From contig SVGS01000023.1 in the NCBI GenBank assembly GCA_015056205.1, positions 1-58,234 on the forward strand: a stretch of 58,234 bases of DNA, written 5' to 3'. The first letter of the stretch is position 1; the number at the start of each line of letters is the position of its first letter. Position numbers and translations under genes: made by a program. The notes below the pieces were generated by a model. That model saw only the letters and a program-made list of their open reading frames with translations, searched no databases and was not told the origin of the DNA. The stretch is from Clostridiales bacterium (GTDB lineage: Bacteria; Bacillota; Clostridia; Christensenellales; Aristaeellaceae). This document shows positions 8,916 to 16,876 of the stretch, one piece after another.

Positions 8916-11858
8916 TTATTCCTTATCCCTTACATCCCTTGCGACAACTCTCCAGGTGTATTGTCCTGTCGTCTCAGTTACCTCAAAGGTGAAATCTATG
9001 TCGTCTGCACCCGGTTCGTCAATCCATGTCTCCTGATCCGTGGAGTGCTGCCATTGCAATGTGTAGTCTTTATTATCAAACCCTGTCAGGTTTGCGGTTA
9101 ACTTAATCATTGTTCCCACATACGCAGGTCTACCATCCGGCCAGTCAGAAGTAATGACTATCGCCAGTTTGCCCTCAGACACATCCGTCCACTGAGCATA
9201 CAGATGCAGGTTTTCTCTCAGCTCAATGTAACCGCCTGCATTATAGGTGGTTCCGGTGCCGTCCGACTTGGTATTCCAGCCTCTGAAGACATAACCCTCA
9301 CGCTTAGGCGTCAGAACAGCGTCGCTGTTCTTAGCCGCTCCGATCAGGATCTGGGAGCCGACCGGTACCTGATATGAGCCGGGGAAATCCTTAATATTCA
9401 TCTTTTCATTGGGATCCGATACATTTGCCTCATAGGCGATTTCAACCTGTGCCTTATTGCGGATTACACCGTCAATATGCCATTCAGAACCGGTCCATTT
9501 CAGAACATACCAGTGAATATACTGAGTCTCCGGATCGAAAGGAATGTTTCCTTCGTCCTTCAGGGCTTTCTGTATTCTAGCAGCAGTCGGAACCTGGCTC
9601 AGAGACGCGGTTACGTTGTTTTCCAGATAATAATCGTTTAACGATTTCGTGGGATTCGTGTCAATAATCCAGATGTTGCTTTCACGGATACCATCCATCC
9701 AGAAATGACCGACATAGGAACCGGAAGGATAGTTGTTCGGCTCATCCTGAATGACGCCGTCCTTACGGATACCAAAGCGAATATTCCTGCTGGTCTTATT
9801 ATAGACCGCGTACAGGGTTGTAGTGCCTCGGGGGAGTGTATACTCCGTGCCGGGCTTCAGCAGCGGACGGCATGTGGAGGATTCATTTTCTCCCTTTGCG
9901 GCATAGTAATCCTTCTTTTGATACCAGCCAATAAACTCATGGCCATCCTTACTGGCCTGCATATCCGGCAGGGTCACTTTATCTCCCACTTCTCCGATGA
10001 TCATGTCGGGAACCTCAGAAGCAGGACCGCCGTTGGCATCAAAGGTCAGCGTATTGATTTCTTCGGTAAATACAGGACGAAGCGTATGCCACTCATTGAT
10101 GTTCTTTGCTTTCGCGCCGGTTGCACCCTTATATCCTCCTTCAGCTCTCAAGGAAGCGTATTCTATGCCATTCAGACGATATTTACCTCTGTATTCCTGG
10201 ATGTAGATCTCAAAATAATTATCATCCAAACGAAGTTTATTGTTTCCGATAAAAAGATACTTTTCTTTGCCACTTTCGTCTTCTGTGGATATGGTATACC
10301 AGTTGCCCCTCACATGATTGAAATTCCAGAGAGTAATATTCTTTCCAGGATAGAAAATTTTCCCATCCTCTCTCGTCTCAAACGGAGTGGACTCCAATTT
10401 CCCGTTTTGTGGGTTCACAATCAGGGCTGTATCTTTGCTCTCTGTGATTATAGCCCAGCTGCCGGAAATGTTCACAGGAGCATTGGCTACTCTTTCCGGA
10501 TCAATCAGTGTCAGCCTGTTTCCATTATAACCTACATTTGTCTTTTCAAAGTACTGATTATCATTCCCACCACGCTTCAGGGTGTATTGCCCATCCGTCA
10601 GAATAATCGTGCTGAAGTTTTGATCCGTCCTGGCCTGTAAGAGCTGCGGTGTAGATGAAACAGATACTCCGTCCGCTGAAATATTCAGGTAGCCCGCATC
10701 GGAATAGACATAGTACAGATCCCGTTTCACATGTTCAATCGTCCAGTCATTAATATCGTCATTCGGAATCGCGATATTGTCATCGTTCCAGTTATAGGAC
10801 ACGGCACCCAGCTTTCCGCTGTCTGAACTACTTGAAGAAATGAATCTTCTGTTCCCATCTGTTTCATTCGCAAGCATCCAGGTTCCCGACAGATCATAGG
10901 TAGCCGTCTGAATCAGAATATCCGAGGGGGAATACAGTTTAAATTTTTCGTTGTCCCCTCCGTTATACTCCCAGGAGCCAAATCCTTTTTCCGGTTTGCT
11001 GTTTGAATTATTCACAGCCCAGCCGTCGTAAATAAACGCATAATAATTTCCTTCCTGTTTCAGCAGAATCTTCTGAGCCTCCTGCTCGGAAGTGCTGACC
11101 AGACTCAGGCCGTTACCCTTTTTATCAATCTGAAGATACTTTCCGTTATCAGCCAAACGAACTGTGTAATAATCTCCGCTCACATGGTTCAGAGTCCAGA
11201 CCGGATCCTCAATCGTTCCAATCCAAACACCGCCGTTTTCATCCTGAATAGAATAAGCATTCAGCTTATCGCGGCTGTCAATCTTTTTCGCCTCAAAGCC
11301 AAGCATCACATTGCCGGCCGTCACCAGTACATAGGAACCACTCAGATCGTTATATGCCTCTGCATGAGGAATGACCGGAACCGACACGGTAACCTGATCC
11401 GCCTTTTCGCCCAGCCAGTCCAGCAGCAGGGTGCTTCCCTCCACGGTGCCGGTCACTTCGTCGCTGCTCAGGCTGTCAATCCCAGTAATCGTAATGTCGT
11501 CCGGGATATTCCAGACCAGAGTCGTATCCTTCGTGATCCTTGGCTCTGCATCCAGGCCGGTGATGGTCAGCTGAACCCTGTTCTCGACATTCGGATTCAT
11601 CGAGTACGCCTGATCAGTCACGTTCCCATCTGCTCCGATATAGGAGACCTCGGTATAGCCTGCCACATCATGCGTTGTATCATAGGGAACGACAGCCATG
11701 GGGATGGCAAAATCCCCGGAATCCACAGACTCCGGCTTTTTTTCCTCCGTTCCCGGATTCTCCACGTCAGAGGCATACGCCGCAAACTGCGCCAGCACAA
11801 GGAGCATGACCAACGCCAGGAAGCAGGCAGCCAGTCTGGACCAACGAGTGTTTTTCAT
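8916..11858 (-). CDS. Secreted protein with InlB-like repeats and a C-terminal Ig-like module
   Basis: This 980-residue protein has a clear signal peptide (MKNTRWSRLAACFLALVML, cleavage near AYAS). I chose the ATG at 11858 because AAAGGAAGATC lies just upstream; an in-frame ATG eight codons earlier lacks this spacing. The middle (about residues 130-560) holds repeated beta-rich units beginning with forms of VNISGSWAIITE, LSGTWMLANE and LSGSYVLVTAG and ending in HVxxxxYxV, possibly a beta-trefoil or lectin-like repeat. Two InlB B-repeat-like units follow (FDANGG...EFIGWY and GYVFRGWNT...LYAQWTD). The last 80 residues (AIVITS ... YTLQWQ ... YTWRVVARDV) match the C-termini of the neighbouring proteins. 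No LPXTG, SLH or membrane anchor is visible. Role inferred: surface or matrix protein, co-expressed with its neighbours. Confidence 0.85.
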   Translation of the reverse strand: MKNTRWSRLAACFLALVMLLVLAQFAAYASDVENPGTEEKKPESVDSGDFAIPMAVVPYDTTHDVAGYTEVSYIGADGNVTDQAYSMNPNVENRVQLTITGLDAEPRITKDTTLVWNIPDDITITGIDSLSSDEVTGTVEGSTLLLDWLGEKADQVTVSVPVIPHAEAYNDLSGSYVLVTAGNVMLGFEAKKIDSRDKLNAYSIQDENGGVWIGTIEDPVWTLNHVSGDYYTVRLADNGKYLQIDKKGNGLSLVSTSEQEAQKILLKQEGNYYAFIYDGWAVNNSNSKPEKGFGSWEYNGGDNEKFKLYSPSDILIQTATYDLSGTWMLANETDGNRRFISSSSSDSGKLGAVSYNWNDDNIAIPNDDINDWTIEHVKRDLYYVYSDAGYLNISADGVSVSSTPQLLQARTDQNFSTIILTDGQYTLKRGGNDNQYFEKTNVGYNGNRLTLIDPERVANAPVNISGSWAIITESKDTALIVNPQNGKLESTPFETREDGKIFYPGKNITLWNFNHVRGNWYTISTEDESGKEKYLFIGNNKLRLDDNYFEIYIQEYRGKYRLNGIEYASLRAEGGYKGATGAKAKNINEWHTLRPVFTEEINTLTFDANGGPASEVPDMIIGEVGDKVTLPDMQASKDGHEFIGWYQKKDYYAAKGENESSTCRPLLKPGTEYTLPRGTTTLYAVYNKTSRNIRFGIRKDGVIQDEPNNYPSGSYVGHFWMDGIRESNIWIIDTNPTKSLNDYYLENNVTASLSQVPTAARIQKALKDEGNIPFDPETQYIHWYVLKWTGSEWHIDGVIRNKAQVEIAYEANVSDPNEKMNIKDFPGSYQVPVGSQILIGAAKNSDAVLTPKREGYVFRGWNTKSDGTGTTYNAGGYIELRENLHLYAQWTDVSEGKLAIVITSDWPDGRPAYVGTMIKLTANLTGFDNKDYTLQWQHSTDQETWIDEPGADDIDFTFEVTETTGQYTWRVVARDVRDKE

Positions 11859-11894
11859 GCGGATCTTCCTTTCATTCCTCATTTAAGCAAGCCC

Positions 11895-11921
11895 AGCGTC
11901 CGGATAAGTTATCCGGACGCT
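11895..11921 (-). other. Strong intercistronic hairpin
   Basis: A near-perfect palindrome, agcgtccggataa (11895-11907) and ttatccggacgct (11909-11921), sits between the stop of the upstream gene (11930) and the next start (11858). It lacks a U-run on the minus strand and is probably an mRNA stability or processing element that sets unequal expression of the two proteins. Confidence 0.55.
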
Positions 11922-11929
11922 CGGTCAAT

Positions 11930-13165
11930 TTACTCAAGTACTTCCGTCGCAACGACTCTCCAGCGGTACTGCGCTGTCTCTTCATCCAGAATATAGGTGA
12001 AGGTCAGATCCGTGGCTCCGGGAATATCTTCCCAGGTTACCAGATCCAGGGTGCGCTGCCACTGCAGCGTGTAGTTCTCTCCTTCAAATCCTTCCGGATG
12101 CGCGGTCAGGATAATTTCCGTTCCGGCGTACGCGGGCTCTCCGGGAGCGATATTGGAAGTGATCGTTACTCTCTTCGGATTTCCTTCCGCGGCCAGGATG
12201 GTGAATACGCCTTCATTATACTGAATTCTGTAATTCCCCTGGATCTCCTCTCCGGTGGCCTTGATCGCGAAGGTTCCGGCATATTCACCTTCGTCCCTCG
12301 CCAGGGTATACTCGATGACATCCTCTTCATGGATCAGGCCGGTCACCGACGCAGTCAGTTCCGGATCCTCTTCGCCGGCTGTCTTCGTCAGATCATCCGG
12401 AGTAACCGTCACCACGGCGGGGGCGATCTTCAGATAACCGTCATTGATAACGAAGAGCGCCTTGACAGACGGATCATCATAAGTGAAATCCGCTTCCTTC
12501 AGCTCCATCATGTAGTAGCCGCATTCGGTCGCGGCCACGGCGATCTCCCGGGTCGTGCGGACCTTTTCCGGATCAAAGGCTTTGTTGGTGCTGGTGGCTT
12601 CGTATTCGCCGAAGGTCTGCTCCTCACCCGTGTAGGGGGACGTCTGCGTGCCGCCGTTGATGACGATCACCATCTTGTCCTTCTGAATCGGATTGCCTTC
12701 CGCGTCCAGTTCCACTTCCTGCGCTTCGCCCTGTTCTTCTCCCTCGGCGGGCTTCTTCTCCGCATCGCCTTCATAGGTTTCCGGATCAACGACGGTTACG
12801 CGGATGGTCTTGGACTGGCTGCCCTCCGCGGCCGTGATCTCCGCTTCGCCGGGAGCAAAGGCCTGGATCGTGGCGGTATGGGTCGGCGTATAGCCTTCCG
12901 CGATTTCCACCACGTCGGGATTGCTGCTGCTCCAGAGCGGCATGTAATCCTCGTTGGCGGTCAGCGTCAGTTCGTCGCCTTCCAGCATATAGGCTCCGCC
13001 TTCGCTGATGATTTCCAGGGCTTCCCGGAAACCTTCCAGCGATCCGACCGTTACATTGCTGATATATTCGCCGTTAAACTCGCCTTCTTCCATCAGGGCA
13101 GGCACCGTCTGGAAAATCAGCAGCGCCGCAGCCAGGCAGGCGATCCATTTTCTAGTCTTGCTCAT
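11930..13165 (-). CDS. Secreted protein: BIG2-like, YDG, MBG_2 and C-terminal Ig-like module
   Basis: This 411-residue protein starts at the ATG at 13165, with GGAGGAAGG upstream; an earlier ATG at 13189 lies before that site and is less likely. The signal peptide is MSKTRKWIACLAAALLIFQT. Reading along the protein: a BIG2-like segment (PLWSSSNPDVVEIAEG, ATIQAFAPGEAEITAAEG), an acidic linker (KKPAEGEEQGEAQEVELDAE), a YDG-like unit (SPYTGEEQTFGEYEATSTNK...FVINDGYLKI), and an MBG_2-like unit (DDLTKTAGEEDPELTASVTG). The terminal module is RVTITS...YTLQWQ...WEDIPG...YRWRVVATEVLE. It combines the repeat types of the giant protein with the module of its smaller neighbours, tying the locus together. 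It lies 65 bp after the preceding gene, probably in one transcript. Function unknown; extracellular structural role inferred. Confidence 0.85.
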   Translation of the reverse strand: MSKTRKWIACLAAALLIFQTVPALMEEGEFNGEYISNVTVGSLEGFREALEIISEGGAYMLEGDELTLTANEDYMPLWSSSNPDVVEIAEGYTPTHTATIQAFAPGEAEITAAEGSQSKTIRVTVVDPETYEGDAEKKPAEGEEQGEAQEVELDAEGNPIQKDKMVIVINGGTQTSPYTGEEQTFGEYEATSTNKAFDPEKVRTTREIAVAATECGYYMMELKEADFTYDDPSVKALFVINDGYLKIAPAVVTVTPDDLTKTAGEEDPELTASVTGLIHEEDVIEYTLARDEGEYAGTFAIKATGEEIQGNYRIQYNEGVFTILAAEGNPKRVTITSNIAPGEPAYAGTEIILTAHPEGFEGENYTLQWQRTLDLVTWEDIPGATDLTFTYILDEETAQYRWRVVATEVLE

Positions 13166-13230
13166 CGTTTTCCTTCCTCCCCGCTTCATCGGGTTATCCT
13201 TTTCCCGTCAGGCATCTGTATGAACCGTCT

Positions 13231-13860
13231 TTATTCCACCACATCCACGATCAGACGCCAGTTATACTGAACCGACTCCGCTGTGGCAATGAACACGTGA
13301 TAGTTCCGGTTGGACCCGACATCCTGCCAGCCCTGACCGTCGTTCCGGTCCACCTGCCAGCGGTAATTCACCTTCAGGTTGCCGAAGCCTTCCAGATGGC
13401 TTTCCAGATAAATGGGTTCGCCGGCCGTGACATGCTCCGTGCGGGTGGAGGTAATGTAGACCTTGCGCTGATCCTCCGGCAGGAGCTCGGGCTCAGCTGC
13501 TTCCGCGGAAGCTTCGGCGCCTTCCGCGTTCAGGCCTTCTTCATTCTGACCTTCTGAATTCAAGCCTTCTACGTTCAGGCCTTCCTCACTCTGTCCTTCC
13601 CCGCTCTGAGCAGGAGCCTGGCCGTTTTCATCGGAAGGAGCTTCCTCCGGGAGGTTCTCCGCTTCCGGAAGCCCTTCTTCTCCGGGCAGCGCCTCCGGCT
13701 CCCCGGCCGTTTCCTCCGGCGCCGCCTCCTCCAGCAGATCGGCCGGAATTTTGTAAGGGGTTGATGTATACAGTTTATCATCCGCGCAGGCGCTGCCCAT
13801 CAGAAGGGACAGCACGATCAAGGTGATGATCATCCAGTTAAGCTTCCGGTTGGTTTTCAT
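13231..13860 (-). CDS. Small secreted acidic protein with C-terminal Ig-like module
   Basis: This 209-residue protein starts at ATG 13860 (GAGGTG upstream); a GTG at 13869 is an alternative. A signal peptide (MKTNRKLNWMIITLIVLSLL) ends near SACADD. Residues of about 35-125 are a low-complexity acidic Glu/Gly/Pro/Ala linker with short repeats (EEGLNVEGLNSEGQNEEGLN). The last 80 residues form the shared module: VYITS, GEPIYLESHLEGF, NYRWQVDR, GWQDV, VQYNWRLIVDVVE. No catalytic motif is seen. It is the first gene of the downstream part of the locus, behind a promoter that carries the candidate regulator box. It could be a matrix or adaptor protein; the function is not recognisable. Confidence 0.8.
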   Translation of the reverse strand: MKTNRKLNWMIITLIVLSLLMGSACADDKLYTSTPYKIPADLLEEAAPEETAGEPEALPGEEGLPEAENLPEEAPSDENGQAPAQSGEGQSEEGLNVEGLNSEGQNEEGLNAEGAEASAEAAEPELLPEDQRKVYITSTRTEHVTAGEPIYLESHLEGFGNLKVNYRWQVDRNDGQGWQDVGSNRNYHVFIATAESVQYNWRLIVDVVE

Positions 13861-14137
13861 GCTTTTCACCTCATCCAGTTCTCACAGTCTCAGGTTCAGG
13901 GGGCTGCCGGCTTTTCCGGCTCGGTTTTCCGTTACGTCCCGCGCCCGAAAACAGAGTCTGAAAGTTACATCTGTCCGGGAGCCGGAACCGCATTCCCGTT
14001 GTTTCTTCTCCGTTTTCCGGATCGCGGAAGGATCCGTTTTCCGGCCGGAGCAAGCGCGGGAACCGCTTTTTTTCTGCAGGGTCACCAATACTCTTCCCGT
14101 CCGGGAAGAAGAGGATCTACTGGTACGCCCTAATAAT
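13861..14137 (-). other. Long GC-rich 5' leader, no gene
   Basis: About 270 bases lie between the promoter at 14138-14171 and the start of the 209-residue gene. Several short inverted repeats (gccggcttttccggc, cgggag...cccg, ggatcg...ggatcc) suggest a structured leader. A further copy of the box in the form agttacat lies near 13963. The small frames here have no ribosome binding site or coding character. I recognise no known riboswitch. Confidence 0.4.
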
Positions 14138-14171
14138 ATTATACTGTTCGGGCGTCATTTTTCAGTTACAT
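14138..14171 (-). promoter_or_regulatory. Promoter with ATGTAACTG box for the secreted-protein genes
   Basis: On the minus strand, TATAAT (14138-14143) is preceded at 16 bp by CTGAAA, and the box ATGTAACTG (14163-14171) overlaps the -35 region, 19 bp upstream of the -10. The same box at nearly the same distance stands before the rod-protein gene. The weak -35 together with an overlapping box is the arrangement expected for a SARP-activated promoter. Confidence 0.55.
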
Positions 14172-14251
14172 ATTAAATGTGAAAACTCAGATTTTATTGT
14201 AAGTATTCGGAACGACTCCGGCCCTTATCCCGTAAGGCTTTCACGCGGATC

Positions 14252-15487
14252 TCAGTCCATCAGCTTGTTCGATTCCTCGGACGGCAGCGGCTGTGAGCTC
14301 AGGGGGCCGACACGGTAATTGAATACGATATTGCTGTTGGGATAGCTGCGGTAGAATACCCGCTTGATCCGCTCCAGCACCATGCCGCCGGTATTATAAT
14401 TCACCGTCGGCAGAAGCAGCGCGAAAATGGTCGGAGCGAAACGTGTAATGGTATCGCCCTTTCTCAGATTCTTTCTGAGAATATCCAGAAGGCCCGTCAT
14501 GATATTATCCTGGCGCATGGAATCCATATCCTTGTCATTGTACGGCGAAACCATGATAATCGCCAGGAACATCGTGGCGCCCAGACGTTCCAGGTTTCTC
14601 ATCTGCAGATTGAAGATTTCCTTGAAGACCGTGTATTCGCAGACAAAGGCTCCCCGCCGCTCCCCGCTCTCCCGCAGCTCATTGCGGATGGACTCCAGGT
14701 TAAAGTCCAGGGTTTTCCCGGCGGAAACGATCTGCTTGTAGAATTCCTGCAGATCCTCGCTGGGCTGAACGCCCAGATAGCGGTAATTCAGCTGAACCAC
14801 ATGCTTGTACTGCACGAGGGCTTCCCCGGTCCGGTTAATCTTGATCAGGGCGGACATCAGCTCCATATGAAGCCGGTCGTCAAAGGAATCAATATCCAGC
14901 GCCCGCCGGCAGACGCTGACAATATCCGCGTACTGGGCCTTGGATTTCAGCATTTCAATATACGCGTACACGGCCGCCATGTACTTGTTATGCATGGTGG
15001 TCGCCTTCGCGAGCGCCCATTCGTTCTGCTCGCTGTGCTGCAGCAGATCGCCCGCGTATTTCTCCAGCAGCTGATTATACAACCGGCGCTGTTCCGAGGC
15101 CGGAACATTGTTTTCGCTCAGGCGCTCAAAGATCGCGTCGATCTCATACATATCGATGGTCATGCCGTCGATACATTTCCAGTGATACGCACCGCGGTCC
15201 GATACAATGCAGGCGCCCAGCGAAGGATCAATCTGATTCAGCAGGACCCGCAGGCGGGAAACCAGCGTCTTCAGCGCATTCTCCGGATTGATGCTCTTAT
15301 CCTCATCCCACAGGGCATTCAGGAGCTTCTGGTTCGGCACCGGCTCTCCCTCGTTCAGAATCAGATACTGAACCAGGGCCGCCCCTTTCTTGGACTTGGC
15401 CGCCAGGTGGTCCGTCTTTTTCTCGTCAATAAAAATCAGGAAATGATCCATCATCTGGATTCTGATCGTATCCGCCACGGTATTCAT
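14252..15487 (-). CDS. SARP/AfsR-type transcriptional regulator with degenerate GGDEF-like C-terminus
   Basis: The 411-residue protein starts at ATG 15487 with GGAGGA upstream. Residues 1-100 form an OmpR/SARP-type winged helix (KKGAALVQYLILNEGEPV, LLNALWDED, NPENALKTLVSRLRVLL, AYHWK). Residues of about 110-255 are a BTAD-like helical repeat domain (YAGDLLQ...EWALAK..., CRRALDIDSFDDRLHMELM). The tail from about 280 (FKEIFNLQMRN, LRKGDTITRFAPTIFALLLP) follows the GGDEF fold pattern, but the GGDEF loop is replaced by APTIF, so cyclase activity is unlikely. It may serve as a dimerisation or ligand-binding part. SARP regulators bind direct repeats overlapping the -35. The gene sits inside the secreted-protein locus and has its own promoter, so it is the probable local regulator. 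Confidence 0.85.
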   Translation of the reverse strand: MNTVADTIRIQMMDHFLIFIDEKKTDHLAAKSKKGAALVQYLILNEGEPVPNQKLLNALWDEDKSINPENALKTLVSRLRVLLNQIDPSLGACIVSDRGAYHWKCIDGMTIDMYEIDAIFERLSENNVPASEQRRLYNQLLEKYAGDLLQHSEQNEWALAKATTMHNKYMAAVYAYIEMLKSKAQYADIVSVCRRALDIDSFDDRLHMELMSALIKINRTGEALVQYKHVVQLNYRYLGVQPSEDLQEFYKQIVSAGKTLDFNLESIRNELRESGERRGAFVCEYTVFKEIFNLQMRNLERLGATMFLAIIMVSPYNDKDMDSMRQDNIMTGLLDILRKNLRKGDTITRFAPTIFALLLPTVNYNTGGMVLERIKRVFYRSYPNSNIVFNYRVGPLSSQPLPSEESNKLMD

Positions 15488-15547
15488 CCTCCTTCGGAGC
15501 GCAGCCGCTCCTGTGTATAGCCCGTCTTGTAACCGAATCTACGCGAA

Positions 15548-15601
15548 AAGTCACATTTCGATATGTGGGTATATTCTATCAGGTAACAGACAATTTGGCA
15601 A
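15548..15601 (-). promoter_or_regulatory. Promoter of the SARP-type regulator with a nearby box variant
   Basis: Minus strand: TTGCCA (15596-15601), 17 bp, TAGAAT (15573-15578). A variant of the neighbouring box, ATGTGACTT (15548-15556), lies about 10-18 bases after the expected transcription start and could mediate autoregulation. Confidence 0.6.
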
Positions 15602-15603
15602 GC

Positions 15604-15640
15604 AAAAAAGATCCGGCAGCGCCGCAACGGACGCTGCCGG
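15604..15640 (-). terminator. Rho-independent terminator of the rod-protein gene
   Basis: Arms ccggcagcg (15613-15621) and cgctgccgg (15632-15640) form a 9-bp GC stem followed on the minus strand by ATCTTTTTT. It separates the rod-protein gene from the regulator, which has its own promoter. Confidence 0.8.
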
Positions 15641-15672
15641 AAAAGGAGGATAGAAATATGAAGAAGTTTCTG

Positions 15673-16662
15673 TCAGTCTACAGTAAAGAGGACCACACGA
15701 TACTCCCGGTTCAGATTGTCTTCTTCCAGGATGTAACTGTACTGATCGCCGCTGGCGATGGAGTACCAGCCACGTTTGTCCCCGTCATTGGCTTCCCACA
15801 CGATGCGGTAGCTTACGTCCGCATTGGCCACGACCGCGGCCAGGGTGATTTCGTCGCCCATGTGGAGCATGCCTTCATTGGTCAGGATGATATCCGCGCT
15901 TCCGCTGAATTCGACTTCCTCGTACAGTTCCGGATCATTGAACTGCTCCAGCAGCTCCACGGAAACATCGCCGGGGTCGTCATCGAAGAAATCCTCGCCG
16001 CCGTATTCTTCGAACTCTTCGTCAAAATAATCTTCAAATTCGTCGGTTACATTATTTTCTTCAGTCGGCTCGAAGTTAGTTACTTCTTCCACACCGCTCT
16101 GGGCAGCTTCTTCAGCGGCACGAATCGCTTCTTCCTCGGCAGCCTTGCGGGCAGCTTCTTCTTCGGCGGCCTTCAGGGCTTCATCCGCAGCCGCGGCAGC
16201 CTCTTCTTCGGCCTTGCGGGCGGCTTCCTCTTCGGCGGCCTTCTGAGCTTCCTCGGCGGCAGCGGCGGCTTCTTCTTCCGCCAGGCGGGCCGCTTCTTCC
16301 TCGGCCAGGCGCTGCGCTTCGGCGGCTTCTTCTTCCGCCAGACGGGCAGCCTCTTCCTCGGCCGCTTTGCGGGCTTCTTCTTCCAGCCTCTTCGCCTCTT
16401 CTTCAGCGGCGATCCGGGCTTCCTCTTCCAGCTCCGCGGCGATCCGGGCAGCTTCTTCAGCGGCTTCTTCTTCCGCCTTCTTCGCTTCTTCCGCGGCAGC
16501 TTCCTCGGCCGCCTGGGCTTCCGCCTGGGCCGTCTCGTCCGTCACCGCGCCGGGGATTTCTTCGTCCGTTCCTTCAGCATATACAACAGGGAACGAACCC
16601 AGGAGCAGGGTCAGCATCATCATAATCGCAACCAGCTTCATCATCAGGGATTTCCGTTTCAT
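15673..16662 (-). CDS. Secreted Ala/Glu-rich helical rod protein with C-terminal Ig-like module
   Basis: The 329-residue protein starts at 16662 with AAAGGAGGGG upstream. A signal peptide (MKRKSLMMKLVAIMMMLTLL, cleavage near VYAEG) is followed by about 150 residues (about 45-200) of nearly pure A/E/K/R/L in units such as EEEAARLAEEEAAEAQRLAE. This composition fits a long single alpha-helix or coiled coil. An acidic stretch follows (DEFEDYFDEEFEEYGGEDFF). The last 75 residues (DIILTNEGMLHMGDEITLAA, YRIVWEANDG, YRVVLFTVD) are the most divergent copy of the module shared with the downstream proteins. There is no anchor motif. The gene has its own promoter and terminator, and its promoter carries the ATGTAACTG box. 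Inferred role: an extracellular spacer or rod. The repetitive part may attract false similarity to TolA-like proteins. Confidence 0.85.
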   Translation of the reverse strand: MKRKSLMMKLVAIMMMLTLLLGSFPVVYAEGTDEEIPGAVTDETAQAEAQAAEEAAAEEAKKAEEEAAEEAARIAAELEEEARIAAEEEAKRLEEEARKAAEEEAARLAEEEAAEAQRLAEEEAARLAEEEAAAAAEEAQKAAEEEAARKAEEEAAAAADEALKAAEEEAARKAAEEEAIRAAEEAAQSGVEEVTNFEPTEENNVTDEFEDYFDEEFEEYGGEDFFDDDPGDVSVELLEQFNDPELYEEVEFSGSADIILTNEGMLHMGDEITLAAVVANADVSYRIVWEANDGDKRGWYSIASGDQYSYILEEDNLNREYRVVLFTVD

Positions 16663-16727
16663 ATGGAATCGTCCCCTCCTTTCTTTTAATATGCACCGGG
16701 AGATACCGCTCCCCTGATTGCACCCTT

Positions 16728-16762
16728 ATTCTACCATACATCGGTTATATGAACAGTTACAT
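16728..16762 (-). promoter_or_regulatory. Promoter with ATGTAACTG box for the rod-protein gene
   Basis: Minus strand: TAGAAT (16728-16733) has no good -35, but ATGTAACTG (16754-16762) ends 20 bp upstream. An isolated TTGACA at 16773-16778 is too far from this -10. The layout mirrors the promoter at 14138-14171. Confidence 0.5.
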
Positions 16763-16818
16763 TTACTCTTTTTGTCAAAGTTTTTCGTGTGATTCTCTCG
16801 GGCCCCTTTTTCCGCTAT

Positions 16819-16846
16819 TTGACATTTTCCCCTTCCATTATATACT
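16819..16846 (+). promoter_or_regulatory. tadA promoter
   Basis: TTGACA (16819-16824), 16-bp spacer, TATACT (16841-16846), 30 bp before the tadA start. Confidence 0.75.
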
Positions 16847-16876
16847 ATGGAGGAGCAAAACGGAAGGAGAATTCCC

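Noticed and set aside
13882..14088. Short minus-strand frames in the leader before the small secreted protein
   Set aside because: They are Arg/Gly-rich, lack a ribosome binding site and match no family; the region is better explained as a structured leader.
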